Positions 41,723 to 51,273 of a stretch of 64,000 bases of DNA are shown here, piece after piece. The notes beneath the pieces are model-generated. The model was given only the letters and a program-made list of their open reading frames with translations. It searched no databases and was not told the DNA's origin. Positions within the stretch are counted from its first letter, which is position 1. Every line of letters begins with the position of its first letter. This DNA is from Kitasatospora mediocidica KCTC 9733 (GTDB lineage Bacteria > Actinomycetota > Actinomycetes > Streptomycetales > Streptomycetaceae), in NCBI RefSeq assembly GCF_000744225.1, contig NZ_JQLN01000002.1, positions 124,001-188,000 on the forward strand. Direction: 5' to 3'. A program made the position numbers and the translations under genes.

Positions 41723-43432
41723 ATGGCCGTCACCGCCCCTCGCCGCCGAATCGGCCGCTCCACGAGCGCCGTCGCCGCAACCGCCCTGGTGCTGCTGGTC
41801 GCCGGCTGCAGCTCCAGCGGCTCGGGGGCGACCGCCGACGCCTCCAAGAGCGCACAGCCGAGCCTGAACAGCACCGACATCAATCCGCAGCCGCTGGACC
41901 AGGTCAAGGACGGCGGCGAACTGCGCCTGCCGCTCCAGCAGTGGATCGACCAGTGGAACCCGATCCAGGTGGACGGCACCTACGGCGACTCGGTCGAGAT
42001 CATGAAGATGGTCGAGCCGGAGCTCTTCAGAGTGGACGCCACCGGCACCTTCCAGCCGGTGCCGGACTTCCTGGTCTCCGCCAAGGTCGTCTCCACCTCC
42101 CCGCAGGTGGTGCAGTACACGCTCAACCCCAAGGCCAAGTGGTCGGACGGCAAGTCGCTCAGCTACCTGGACTTCAAGGCCGAGTGGCAGGCCGCCAACG
42201 GCAGCAACCCGGCGTTCAACGTCTCCTCCACCACCGGCTACGACCAGATCAGCGACGTCTCGCAGGGTGCCGACCCGACCCAGGTCAAGATCACCTTCAG
42301 CAAGCCGTTCGCCGACTGGCAGAGCCTCTTCTACCCGCTGCTGCCGGCCGCCGGGGTATCCACCCCGGACGACTTCAACAAGGGCTGGATCGGCAAGATC
42401 CCGATCACCGGCGGCGCCTTCAAGCTCGGCACCCAGGACAAGGCGGCGCAGACCATCACGGTCGTTCCCGACCCCAACTGGTGGGGTGCCAAGCCCAAGT
42501 TGGACAAGTTCACCTACCGGGTGCTGTCCACCTCGGCGATCACCCAGGCGTTCCTGAACAACGAGCTCGACGAGGCGAGCGCGGGCCGCGCGGACGCCTA
42601 CGGCCAGCTGAAGGGCGACGCGGACGCGGTGATCCGCTCGGCCAGCCCGTGGGACGAGGTGCACATCTCGCTCGGCTCCAACGGGCCGTTGGCCGACCTG
42701 CACGTGCGCCAGGCGATCGACAAGGCGGTCGACCGCGACGCCCTGATCAAGGTGCTGAACCAGGGCGTCCCGGTGACCTTCTCCAAGCTCGGCAACCACA
42801 TCCTGATGACCAACCAGGCCGGTTACCAGGACAACTCCGGCGAGTGGGGCAAGTTCGACCTGGACGCGGCCAAGAAGCTGCTGACCGACGCCGGTTGGCA
42901 GGACGCGGGCGCCGGCAAGCCGCGCACCAAGGACGGCCAGTCACTGGAGCTGCACTTCATCGTGGCCCAGGGATCCTCCCAGGCCACCGTGGACATGGCC
43001 ACCGCGACCCAGAACATGCTGCTGCAGGCGGGCATCAAGCTGGACGTGGACCGGGTGCCGGACAACGACATCGACGACAAGTACATCAACGTCGGCAAGT
43101 TCGACCTGGCGACCTGGCGCAACACCAACTCGTTCCCGCCCTCGCTGGTCATCCCGTTCTACCAGGAGCCGGTCGGCGACAACGTCTTCTCCAACTACTC
43201 CAAGCTGAGCACCCCGGAGATCGACAGTCTGCTCAAGCAGGCCGCCGCCACCCTGGACCCGGCCGCCGCCGCGAAGCTCTACAACCAGGCGGACGGCGAC
43301 ATCTGGGCGCTGGCCCACACCATCGAGCTCTACCAGCGCCCGACGGTGGCCGCGTTCCGCAAGGGCCTGGCCAACTACGGTGCGACGGGGCTCGCGGACA
43401 CCGACTACACCAAGGTGGGCTGGCAGAAGTGA
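41723..43432 (+). CDS. ABC transporter substrate-binding lipoprotein (SBP family 5)
   Basis: Extracellular solute receptor for peptides or related cargo, 569 residues. The lipoprotein signal ends at LLVAGCSSS. The mature SBP_bac_5 fold shows NPKAKWSDGKSLSYLDFKA, ITGGAFKLG, the LADLHVRQAIDKAVDRDAL helix and VRQAIDKAVDRDALI-type elements, and a C-terminal DWALAHT-like ending. GGGGGAA precedes ATG 41723. It is divergent from the two permeases and the fused ATPase, which completes the importer. The ligand cannot be predicted. Confidence 0.93.
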   Translation: MAVTAPRRRIGRSTSAVAATALVLLVAGCSSSGSGATADASKSAQPSLNSTDINPQPLDQVKDGGELRLPLQQWIDQWNPIQVDGTYGDSVEIMKMVEPELFRVDATGTFQPVPDFLVSAKVVSTSPQVVQYTLNPKAKWSDGKSLSYLDFKAEWQAANGSNPAFNVSSTTGYDQISDVSQGADPTQVKITFSKPFADWQSLFYPLLPAAGVSTPDDFNKGWIGKIPITGGAFKLGTQDKAAQTITVVPDPNWWGAKPKLDKFTYRVLSTSAITQAFLNNELDEASAGRADAYGQLKGDADAVIRSASPWDEVHISLGSNGPLADLHVRQAIDKAVDRDALIKVLNQGVPVTFSKLGNHILMTNQAGYQDNSGEWGKFDLDAAKKLLTDAGWQDAGAGKPRTKDGQSLELHFIVAQGSSQATVDMATATQNMLLQAGIKLDVDRVPDNDIDDKYINVGKFDLATWRNTNSFPPSLVIPFYQEPVGDNVFSNYSKLSTPEIDSLLKQAAATLDPAAAAKLYNQADGDIWALAHTIELYQRPTVAAFRKGLANYGATGLADTDYTKVGWQK

Positions 43433-43852
43433 CCCGCCGTCGGTAAACGGGCAGGCTGAAGCGCTGCCGGGCAGCGCGGTGATCACGAGGCCGGTGCGGC
43501 AGTGGGACGGAGGCGTCGCCCCCGTCCGTGCCGTGCCGGCCTTGACCTTCCGCGTTGCCCGCAGGACGCCTTTCGTGCCGTTCCACTGACGAGGAATGTA
43601 GCGGGCGGCCGGGAGGTTCGCGTCCGGCGGCGCGGGGCGCGCCCGGTGGCGGCCGAGCTGTCACCCGGTTCGCGCACTGCGGCGTCAACTCTCCTTGACG
43701 GGGTAGCCCGTTCGACGGGCCCGTGGTCAAACCGGAGGTTGCGCGAGCCAGGTGACGGGACGTCGGGCGTGCCGTCGCGGTGCGTGCGCCCGTCGGTCAG
43801 GGGTGCCACCATCGCGGGGAGCCGCTCGTCCGCCGTCCCGAGAGAGCCCCCG
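43433..43852. other. 420-bp intergenic region
   Basis: No credible gene is present. A 7-bp hairpin with a 3-base loop (43461-43477, GCGCTGC / GCAGCGC) is probably the terminator of the binding-protein gene. A small dyad GCCCGT-TCG-ACGGGC lies at about 43707-43721. Confidence 0.45.
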
Positions 43853-45052
43853 ATGACCGTAGGACCCTCCTCCGCCGCTCCCGCGCCGCCGCATCCGGTG
43901 GTGCGCCACATGGTGCGCCGCAGCCGGGACGAGGCGCACCGCGCGTCCACCCCGCTGGAACTCTTCTTCGACCTCTGCTTCGTGGTCGCGGTCGGCCAGG
44001 CCGGCCGGCAGCTGGCGACGGCGCTCGGTGAGGGGCACCTGCGGGTGGCGCTGGTCGGCTACCTGTTCGCGTTCTTCGCGGTCTGGTGGGCCTGGATGAA
44101 CTTCACCTGGTTCGCCTCGGCGTACGACTGCGACGACGTCCCCTACCGGGTCACCACGCTGGTGCAGATCACCGGCGTGCTGATCCTGGCGGCGGGTATC
44201 CCGCGGCTCTTCACCAACGGTGCGACCGGGCTGGCGGTGGCCGGTTACGTGGTGATGCGCCTGGCCATGGTGACCCAGTGGCTGCGGGCCGCGCAGGGGG
44301 AGAGCGGCGCCGCGCGCACGATGGCCCGGCGCTACGCCGCCGGGATCACCCTGGTGCAGATCGGCTGGGTGCTGATGCTGCTGCTGCCGTCCTCGGCGAT
44401 CCCCTACGTGATCCCGGTGGGCGTGCTGATCGAGCTCTCGGTGCCGGCCGTCGCCGAGCGCAGTGTGCAGACCAGCTGGCATCCGGAGCACATCTCGGAG
44501 CGCTACGGCCTGTTCACCCTGATCGTGCTCGGCGAGACGGTCTCGGCGGCCACCGTCGCCACCCAGTCGGCGATCGACGAGCACGAGGCGCTGGGCAGGC
44601 TGGTGCTGATCGCGGTGGGCGGCCTGCTGCTCTGCTTCTCCGCGTGGTGGATCTACTTCGCCCGTCCGGTCCACGGTCATCTGCGCTCCAATCGGCAGGC
44701 CTTCCTCTGGGGTTACGGGCACTATCTGATCTTCGGATCGGCCGCGGCGATCGGCGCGGGCCTGGAGGTCGCCGTCGAGTACGCGGTCGGCGCCGCGCAC
44801 ATCTCGCAGGCCGCCGCGACCGCCGCGGTGACCGTGCCGGCCGCGCTCTACCTCTTCACCGTCTGGGCCCTGCACTCCCGGCACACCAAGACCGGCGCCG
44901 CCCAGTGGGTGCTGCCGGTCGCCTCGCTGGCGGTGCTGGCCTGCACGGCGGCGGGGACGGCGGGCGTCCTGGCCACCGGGCTGGTCGGCGCCGCCACGGT
45001 GGCCGTCGGGGTCTGGCTGCACAGCCGGGAGCCGGTGCCCGCGCAGGCCTGA
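43853..45052 (+). CDS. Low-temperature-requirement A (LtrA) family membrane protein
   Basis: A polytopic membrane protein of 399 residues. The LtrA hallmark STPLELFFDLCFVVAVGQ is at the N-terminus, FAFFAVWWAWMNFTWFASAYD follows, and HISERYGLFTLIVLGETVSA holds the conserved ERxGLFxIIxLGE motif. About ten helices are predicted. The family is named from a Listeria cold-growth mutant and has no established biochemical function. ATG 43853 has only a weak GAGAG upstream. Confidence 0.9.
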   Translation: MTVGPSSAAPAPPHPVVRHMVRRSRDEAHRASTPLELFFDLCFVVAVGQAGRQLATALGEGHLRVALVGYLFAFFAVWWAWMNFTWFASAYDCDDVPYRVTTLVQITGVLILAAGIPRLFTNGATGLAVAGYVVMRLAMVTQWLRAAQGESGAARTMARRYAAGITLVQIGWVLMLLLPSSAIPYVIPVGVLIELSVPAVAERSVQTSWHPEHISERYGLFTLIVLGETVSAATVATQSAIDEHEALGRLVLIAVGGLLLCFSAWWIYFARPVHGHLRSNRQAFLWGYGHYLIFGSAAAIGAGLEVAVEYAVGAAHISQAAATAAVTVPAALYLFTVWALHSRHTKTGAAQWVLPVASLAVLACTAAGTAGVLATGLVGAATVAVGVWLHSREPVPAQA

Positions 45053-45120
45053 CCGGTCGGTGTCGGCCCCGCGTGCGACGATCGCGGGACCGCACCCGAA
45101 CCACGATCGAGGTCCCCGTC

Positions 45121-45768
45121 ATGGCCCAGCAGCTCGACGACCTGCCCTACGCCCATCTGCTCCAGCCGCACCGCGGTCCGCTGCGCCGCGACGCCCGTTA
45201 CGACACCACGCACTTCGAGGGCGAGGCCTACGAGGGCGTCGAGGCCGGCGGGGCGACGTTCATGGAGTGCGCGTTCACCGGCGTCTCGCTCACCGAGGCG
45301 CGGCTGCGCAAGGCGCGCTTCAACGAGGTGTGGGTGGACGCCTGCCGCTGGGTGGCCACCGACCTGGCCGAGACCGAGTGGCAGGACGCCACCGTGCAGG
45401 CCGGGCTGCTGGCCGGGATCTCCGCCTACGGCTCCCAGCTGCGCCGGCTGACGATCCGCCAGTGCAAGCTGGAGGCGGTCAACCTGCGGGCCGCCGTGCT
45501 GCGCGACGTGGTCTTCGAGGACTGCCAGCTGCGGGACGTCGACTTCGGCGGCGCGAAGCTCACCGACGTCTCCTTTCCGGGCAGTTCGCTGGAGGAGGTG
45601 CGGTTCGGCGGTGCCACCCTGAAGAAGGTGGACCTGCGCGGCGCCACCCGGCTCGGCCTGCCGGACGGTCACGAGGGGCTGCGCGGCGCGGTCATCTCCT
45701 CGCTCCAGCTGCTGGAGCTGGCACCGCAGTTCGCGCAGGCGCTGGGTGTCCAGGTGAAGGACGCCTGA
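45121..45768 (+). CDS. Pentapeptide-repeat protein
   Basis: A 215-residue protein made mostly of degenerate pentapeptide repeats (A(D/N)LxX-type), for example GATFMECAFTGVSLTEARL and LEAVNLRAAVLRDVVFEDC, with FGGAKLTDVSFPG and FGGATLKKVDLRGA following. They should fold as a right-handed quadrilateral beta-helix. Some family members (Qnr, MfpA) mimic DNA and protect gyrase, but most have no known role. GAGG precedes the ATG. Confidence 0.88.
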   Translation: MAQQLDDLPYAHLLQPHRGPLRRDARYDTTHFEGEAYEGVEAGGATFMECAFTGVSLTEARLRKARFNEVWVDACRWVATDLAETEWQDATVQAGLLAGISAYGSQLRRLTIRQCKLEAVNLRAAVLRDVVFEDCQLRDVDFGGAKLTDVSFPGSSLEEVRFGGATLKKVDLRGATRLGLPDGHEGLRGAVISSLQLLELAPQFAQALGVQVKDA

Positions 45769-45877
45769 ACCGCCCGAGTCTCCCGAGCCACCCGATCGCG
45801 ACGGATTGGACTGGACCACTGGTCTGCGGGCGGCCGCTGCCCTAACGTTGCGGGCATCCACGTCGAAGGGTGTCCCG

Positions 45878-47230
45878 ATGGTGAGCGCCTGGCCGCAGTC
45901 GATCTCCTCCCGGACGGTCCGCGCGGGCCGGGCCGCCGGCACGGTGGTGCGCTGCGGGCTGATGGACACCATGCTGGCCGACCTCCCGGTCTCGGTGGTC
46001 TTCTTCTTCCCGCAGGCGCTGGACGAGGAGCGGTTGGCGCTCGGGCTGGCGCGGGCGTTGGAGCACCTGCCGGTCTTCGCGGGCCGGCTGCGGACTGCCG
46101 GCCGGGGCCTGGAGATCGTCTGCGACGACGCGGGTGTGCCGCTGACCTGCGGCGACGTGGACGAGACGGCCGTCGAGGCGATGGGACGGGTGACGCTGCC
46201 CGCCTCCGGCCTGGTCGACCATGTGGACGCGACGGGTGCCCGGGCCGGCGGGCAGCCGCTGCTGACCGTCCGGCTCAGCCGGCTGGCGGACGGCGGCACG
46301 GCCCTCGGCTGCTCGTGGCACCACGCGGTGGGCGACGTGCAGAGCTTCATGGTGCTGATGCGGGCCTGGTCCGCAGCCGTTGAGGGCCTGCCGCTGCCGC
46401 CGGTGCGGATCGCCGGGGACCGGGACGCCCTGCTGGACGAGGTGCTGCCGCCCGAGGACTGCGGCCGGGCGGGCTTCCGGCTGACCGGACCGGCCGAGGC
46501 CGCCGAGCTGATGCGCGAGGTGGCGGTCTCGGCCCGGGCCAACCGGACCACCCAGGTCTACTTCGGCCCGGCCGAAGTCGCCCGGATGCGGGCGGAGTTC
46601 AGCGCAGCCGCAGGTCGGCGACTGTCGGCGAACGACGCGCTCTGCGCCCATCTGGTCGACACCGTCCGCACCCTGGACGAGGACGCCGAGGTCCGCCGGC
46701 TGACCATGCCGGTCAACGTCCGCCGCTTCCTGGACCTGCCCGCCGGGGTGGTCGGCAACCTGCTCGGCGAGGTCTTCCTCTCCTGCCCGCCGGCCGGCAC
46801 GCCGGAGCGGCTGGCGGCCGACATCCGGGTGGCGGTGGACGGCTTCATGGGCGCCCACCTGAGCCTGCGCAGCAACCGGGCGTTCCTGGCGGCGATCGGC
46901 CCGGACCGGCTGGAGGCCTGCGTCCCGCTCGGCTTCGACCCCGCGAACCGGACCTTCACCTTCTCCAACTGGAGCCGCTTCGGCGCCTACGAGATCACCT
47001 TCGAGGGGCAGCGGCCGACCTTCTTCAGCCCGCTGGTCAACCTGCAACTCCCCTGGGTCTCCTGGCTGGTGGAGGGATTCGGGGGCGAGGGCGCGCTCTT
47101 CACGGTGGTCCTGCCGACCCGGCTGGCCGGCCGGCTGCGCGCCGAGGCCGGCCGGGCGGCGCTGCACTGCTTCCGTGCGGCGGACGACCCGCTGCCCGCG
47201 GTGGCCGGTGAGGTCCGCAAACTGCTCTGA
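45878..47230 (+). CDS. BAHD-like acyltransferase
   Basis: A 450-residue CoA-dependent acyltransferase-like protein related to the plant/fungal BAHD family (Transferase family). The catalytic HHxxxD motif is intact (SWHHAVGDVQS), and the SANDALCAHLVDTVR segment corresponds to the conserved S-x-x-D/x-A region. In the second conserved block, FSNWSRFGAYEITFEGQRP, the W-x-RF...Y part is kept but the structural DFGWG is replaced by TFEGQ. ATG 45878 lies 7 bases after GAAGGG. The neighbours give no pathway, so the substrates are unknown; condensation-domain or WS/DGAT relatives are less likely given this motif order. Confidence 0.8.
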   Translation: MVSAWPQSISSRTVRAGRAAGTVVRCGLMDTMLADLPVSVVFFFPQALDEERLALGLARALEHLPVFAGRLRTAGRGLEIVCDDAGVPLTCGDVDETAVEAMGRVTLPASGLVDHVDATGARAGGQPLLTVRLSRLADGGTALGCSWHHAVGDVQSFMVLMRAWSAAVEGLPLPPVRIAGDRDALLDEVLPPEDCGRAGFRLTGPAEAAELMREVAVSARANRTTQVYFGPAEVARMRAEFSAAAGRRLSANDALCAHLVDTVRTLDEDAEVRRLTMPVNVRRFLDLPAGVVGNLLGEVFLSCPPAGTPERLAADIRVAVDGFMGAHLSLRSNRAFLAAIGPDRLEACVPLGFDPANRTFTFSNWSRFGAYEITFEGQRPTFFSPLVNLQLPWVSWLVEGFGGEGALFTVVLPTRLAGRLRAEAGRAALHCFRAADDPLPAVAGEVRKLL

Positions 47231-47265
47231 GCGGCCGGCCGAACGCACCCGTGCGGGCGGCGGGT

Positions 47266-47955
47266 TCAGCCCTTCCCCGAGTTGCCGCGCAGCAGTTGGC
47301 GCAGCGTGGGCCGGACGTCGGTGGTGATCACGCCCATCGCCCGGCGGAGATAGCGGTCGTCGGTCAGCTGGCTCAGCATGCTCGCGGCGAGGTCGGCGCG
47401 CGCGGTGTACAGGCCGTCGGCGCTCTCCTCGGCGTGCCGGTAGCCGGTCACCACCGGGTGGTCGAAGAGCGCGGACGGCCGGGCGATCGTCCAGTCCAGG
47501 TCGCTTGCCCGCAGCACGGCCTCCATCCGTCGCATGTCCTGGTGCGCGGTGCGGGCGATCACCCGGTTGACGTACGGGTCCAGCAGGTGGTTGAAGAGGA
47601 ACTCGCCGCTCGGGCGCCAGGCGGGGTCGACGGCGCTGGAACTGACCGCCACCAGGCGCCGCACGCCCTGGCGCCGCATGGCGGCCAGGATGTTCGTCGC
47701 GCCGGCCGAGTAGACGGTGACCGGCTTGCGGCCGGGGGTGGCGCCCAGGGCGGACAGGACGGCGTCGGCGCCCGCGACGGCCGCGTCGACCGCGTCCGGA
47801 TCGGTGGCGTCGGCGGCCTGGACGGTCAGCCCCGCCCGGGGCGGTACGGCCTGCGGGCGCCGGGCCACCGCGGTGACCCGGTGGCCGGCGGCCAGCGCCT
47901 GATCGGTCAGCTGCCGCCCGGTCGGACCGCTCGCGCCGAAGACGACGATGTGCAT
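47266..47955 (-). CDS. Atypical SDR / NAD(P)-binding (NmrA-like) protein
   Basis: A Rossmann protein of 229 residues. The dinucleotide motif is IVVFGASGPTGRQLTDQAL. VTAVARRP follows, suggesting NADP preference, and LVAVSSSAVD lies in the fifth strand. There is no SDR YxxxK triad, as in the SDR_a5/NmrA redox-sensor group. ATG 47955 is preceded by GAGGAG. It is divergent from a TetR regulator with only 82 bp between them, so control by that regulator is likely. Confidence 0.87.
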   Translation of the reverse strand: MHIVVFGASGPTGRQLTDQALAAGHRVTAVARRPQAVPPRAGLTVQAADATDPDAVDAAVAGADAVLSALGATPGRKPVTVYSAGATNILAAMRRQGVRRLVAVSSSAVDPAWRPSGEFLFNHLLDPYVNRVIARTAHQDMRRMEAVLRASDLDWTIARPSALFDHPVVTGYRHAEESADGLYTARADLAASMLSQLTDDRYLRRAMGVITTDVRPTLRQLLRGNSGKG

Positions 47956-48037
47956 CTGCCTGCTCCTCTCCCGGCCCGGGGCGTCCCGGGCCTGAGGCCT
48001 TGACAGTGGCCCGTGCGCTCGGCGAGGTTCAACGACG

Positions 48038-48688
48038 ATGAATAAGAACCGAGGCCGTCCGCGCGGTAACCCCGCCACCAAGGAACGCATCGTCGAGGTC
48101 GCCCGCGGCCTCTTCCTGGAGCACGGCTACCGGGGAACCACGCTGCGGGCGATCGCCGCCGGGGCGGACGTCGACTCGGCGCTGATCAGCTACCACTTCG
48201 GCTCCAAGAGAGGCCTGTTCGGGGAGGCCACGCAGGTCGGCTGCGCCCGGACGCTGGACATCGCCGGCGCTCTCCAGGGCGACCCGGCGCAGCTGCCCGA
48301 CCGGCTGCTCCAGGCCGTCCTCGACCTGTGGGACCAGGCCGACGCCGGTGGGCCGGGCGGGCGGGACGAGGACGCGCTGGCCGCGCTGCGGGCGCTGCGG
48401 GAGTATCTGGAGATCGAGGTGCTCGGCCGGCTTGCTGAATATCTCGGCGGCCCGGACGCCACCGAACGCGCCACCGCCGCGGTCACCGTGATCGGCGGGC
48501 TGATCTTCACCCGGTACCTCAACCCGCTGCCCTCGTCGGCCGGGTTGAGTTCCGCCGACGTCCGCCGGATCCTCGCCCCCGCCCTGCGCGCGGCGCTGCA
48601 CGGCCGCACCCGCCGCGCCCCGTCGGCCCGCCCCCGGCCGGGCACGCGCCTGGTGCGTCCGCTCGTCGAGGCCGGAGCTTCAGGCTGA
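48038..48688 (+). CDS. TetR family transcriptional regulator
   Basis: One-component repressor of 216 residues. The HTH at residues 15-62 is TKERIVEVARGLFLEHGY, then TTLRAIAAGADVDSALISYHFGSKRGLF, and a variable helical ligand-binding domain follows. It is divergent from the NmrA-like gene (shared 82-bp promoter region with TTGACA at 48000-48005). The end overlaps the convergent SDR gene by 9 bp. The effector is unknown. Confidence 0.92.
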   Translation: MNKNRGRPRGNPATKERIVEVARGLFLEHGYRGTTLRAIAAGADVDSALISYHFGSKRGLFGEATQVGCARTLDIAGALQGDPAQLPDRLLQAVLDLWDQADAGGPGGRDEDALAALRALREYLEIEVLGRLAEYLGGPDATERATAAVTVIGGLIFTRYLNPLPSSAGLSSADVRRILAPALRAALHGRTRRAPSARPRPGTRLVRPLVEAGASG

Positions 48689-49654
48689 GGGCGCCCGGCC
48701 GTCGTGCCGGGCCAGGAGGGCGGCCTCGTCCTCGGGGGAGAGCCCGCGCGACAGTGGCGGTTCGCCGCGCTCGCGGTCCCAGGCCAGGATGTCGGCCGCC
48801 GTCACCTCCAGTGGCGTCGCGGGCAGGCCGGCCGCCCGGGCGCGCGCCGTACTGCGTTGCTGGGTGGGCCAGTTGTCCCGCACCAGCGGGAAGAACCGGC
48901 CCACCGCGTCGGGTGGCACCGGCACCGGCTCGACCCGGCTGCCGGCCACCCGGGCGCAGGTCTCGATCACCTCGCCGAGGGTGACCGGCTCGGCCGGGCC
49001 CACCGCGTGGAACGCGCCGGGACGGTCGTCGACGAGCAACTGCACCACCAGGCGCGCCAGATCGCGCGCGTCGACGACCTGGACGGGCTGCGCGAGATCG
49101 CCGGGCACCGCGACCCGTCCGCCGCGGGCGGCGCGGCGGACCCAGTAGGTGAGGGTGTCCGACGGGTCGTGCGGCCCGACCACCTTGCCCGGACGCACGA
49201 TCGTCGCCCGCGTGCCGTACCGGGTGGTCACGTCGTCCTCGCAGGCGACCTTGGCCGGTCCGTAGGTGTCCTCGTCGAGCTCCTCGGTGTGCCGGACGGG
49301 CGCGCGGCGCGGGGTGTCCTCGTCCGAGCCCGGCGCCAGGTCCGGCGGGCGGATGTACACCGCATGGCTGGAGATGAACAGGTAGCGCCCGACCCGGTCG
49401 TCCAACGCGTCCATGGCCTGGCCGACATGGCGCGGGAGGTAGCCGCTGACGTCGACGACGGCGTCCCAACTCCCGTGCCGCAGTGCCGCGTAGTCGCCGG
49501 TGTCGCGGTCGCCGATCAGCCGGGTCAGGGCGGGGAACAGCTCGGTCCCGGTCTTCCCCCGGCCGAACAGCGTCACCTGCAGGCCGGTCCGCAGGGCGTC
49601 GTCGACGATGGCGCGGCCGACGAAGGATGTGCCGCCGAGCACAAGAATCCGCAT
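48680..49654 (-). CDS. Extended SDR / NAD-dependent epimerase-like protein
   Basis: A 324-residue extended short-chain dehydrogenase. The NAD motif is RILVLGGTSFVGRAIVDDAL, and DAVVDVSGYLPRHV and YLFISSHAVYIRP follow. The tyrosine-lysine pair appears as YGPAKVACED (YxxxK), and TIVRPGKVVGPHD is also visible. This pattern matches a frequent actinomycete family of reductase/epimerase-like proteins of unknown substrate. It is oriented head-to-head with the AMP ligase gene (56-bp gap), so the promoters overlap. Confidence 0.88.
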   Translation of the reverse strand: MRILVLGGTSFVGRAIVDDALRTGLQVTLFGRGKTGTELFPALTRLIGDRDTGDYAALRHGSWDAVVDVSGYLPRHVGQAMDALDDRVGRYLFISSHAVYIRPPDLAPGSDEDTPRRAPVRHTEELDEDTYGPAKVACEDDVTTRYGTRATIVRPGKVVGPHDPSDTLTYWVRRAARGGRVAVPGDLAQPVQVVDARDLARLVVQLLVDDRPGAFHAVGPAEPVTLGEVIETCARVAGSRVEPVPVPPDAVGRFFPLVRDNWPTQQRSTARARAAGLPATPLEVTAADILAWDRERGEPPLSRGLSPEDEAALLARHDGRAPSA

Positions 49655-49710
49655 GGTCGCCGACTCTACCCGGGCGTGTGGGCGTCCGGGGGCGGGGAAG
49701 GGATCCGGGC

Positions 49711-51237
49711 GTGACAGAGGCTCTGGACAGGCGGCGCGAGGGGCGGAACACGTCGGCGACCCTCACCGGGCTCGTGCTCGCGGGGCTGGCCCGGGATCCG
49801 GACCGGGTCGCGATCCGCTGCGAGGGCGATGTTCTGACGGCCGGCCAGATGCTGGACGACGTGCACCGCTGTGCGCGGGCGCTGCTGGAGAGTGGGCTCG
49901 GCCGGGGCGACTGCGTCACCGTGCTGGCAGGGAACCGGCCGGAGGTGATGGTGGTCCGGCTCGCCGCCAACCTGATCGGTTGCCGGGTCGCGATGCCGTA
50001 CACCGACCGGCCGGTGGCCGACCAGGTGGCGATGGCCCTGGACGCGCGGACCACCGCGTTCGTCTTCGACCCGGAGTGCTTCGGTGCGACGGCGGCGCGG
50101 ATCGCGGCCGCGCTGCCGGCCGCCCGGCTGCTCGCGCTCGGCCCGGCCCCGCTGGGGGAGGACCTGCTGCGGCTCGCGGCGCCGCAATCCCCGCGCCCGG
50201 TGGCGCCGCGCTTTCGCCCCGACGACGTGATGGCCATCCGGTTCACCGGCGGCTCGACGGGTCAACCCAAGGGCGTCCAGCGCTACTTCGCGCGCCCGCC
50301 CCGCCCGCTGCCGCAGGACGCGGGCCGATTCCTGCTCTGCACGGCGCTCTGCCACGGCGGCGGGACGACGGCCGACCTGGCGCTGGCGGCGGGCGGCAGC
50401 GTCGTGCTCCATGCGAGCTTCGACGCGGCGGCGGTCCTGGAGGCCGTCGAACGGCACCGGGTCACCCGGGTCTACCTGCCGCCGCACCTGCTGCACCGGG
50501 TGCTCGACCACCCGGACCTCGACCGCACCGACACCAGCAGCCTGCGACGCGTCAGTTACACCGGCTGCCTGCCCTCGCCCGAGCGCCTCGCCGAGGCCAC
50601 CCGCCGCCTGGGGGCGGTCCTGCACCAGACGTACAGCCTGACCGAGTGCGGACCGGTCACCCGTCTGCTCCCGCGGGAGCACCTCGACCCGCGCCTGCTG
50701 ACCACGGCCGGGCGGCCGTTCCCCGACGTCGAGGTCCGGGTCCTGGACGATCGCGGGCGCCTGCTGGACGCCGGACGGACGGGCGAGATCTGCGTGCGCA
50801 GTCCCACCATGATGGCGGGCTACTGGCAGAACCCGGAGCTCACCGCGCAGGTGCTGCAAGGTGGTTGGCTGTCCACCGGTGACCTCGGCCACCTCGACCG
50901 GGCGGGCTTCCTCAGCGTCGAGGGGCGCCGGGACGCGATGGTCGTCGTCGAGGCCCGCAACGTGTTCCCGCGCGACGTGGAGGGTCCGCTGCTGGCCCAC
51001 CCGGCGGTGCGCGACGCCGTGATGTTCTCCACCGTCGACCGGGACCGGCAGCGATGCTTGCACGCGGCGGTCACCACCGCGCCGGGCACCGCGGTGAGCG
51101 CCGAGCAACTGCGCCGCTGGGTGCGAGAGCTCAACGGCCCGCTCTGCGTGCCGCGTTCGGTGCTGGTGCTGCCGCGGATACCGGTCACCGAGGCGGGCAA
51201 GCCCGACCTCGGCGCGCTGCGCACGCTGGTGGGCTGA
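49711..51237 (+). CDS. AMP-dependent acyl-CoA synthetase/ligase
   Basis: Adenylate-forming enzyme of 508 residues that activates a carboxylic acid with ATP. A3 is IRFTGGSTGQPKGV, A5 is YSLTECGPVT, and GRTGEICVRSPTMMAGYW and WLSTGDLGHLD are A6-A7. VEGRRDAMVVVEARNVFP is the hinge, and the A10 lysine is in TEAGKPDLG. It has no carrier or condensation domain. The VVEARNVFPRDVE variant of the usual I(K/I)xxGxN-x-YPxEVE hinge is typical of fatty-acyl-AMP/CoA ligase-like branches. GGGGAAGGG precedes GTG 49711. The substrate is not evident from context. Confidence 0.9.
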   Translation: MTEALDRRREGRNTSATLTGLVLAGLARDPDRVAIRCEGDVLTAGQMLDDVHRCARALLESGLGRGDCVTVLAGNRPEVMVVRLAANLIGCRVAMPYTDRPVADQVAMALDARTTAFVFDPECFGATAARIAAALPAARLLALGPAPLGEDLLRLAAPQSPRPVAPRFRPDDVMAIRFTGGSTGQPKGVQRYFARPPRPLPQDAGRFLLCTALCHGGGTTADLALAAGGSVVLHASFDAAAVLEAVERHRVTRVYLPPHLLHRVLDHPDLDRTDTSSLRRVSYTGCLPSPERLAEATRRLGAVLHQTYSLTECGPVTRLLPREHLDPRLLTTAGRPFPDVEVRVLDDRGRLLDAGRTGEICVRSPTMMAGYWQNPELTAQVLQGGWLSTGDLGHLDRAGFLSVEGRRDAMVVVEARNVFPRDVEGPLLAHPAVRDAVMFSTVDRDRQRCLHAAVTTAPGTAVSAEQLRRWVRELNGPLCVPRSVLVLPRIPVTEAGKPDLGALRTLVG

Positions 51238-51273
51238 GCGCCGTACGGGCGGCCCGGGCCACGGCGCCCGGGG

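Noticed and set aside
49711..51237. AMP ligase as the loading module of a lipopeptide NRPS cluster
   Set aside because: No carrier, condensation or further adenylation domains within reach.
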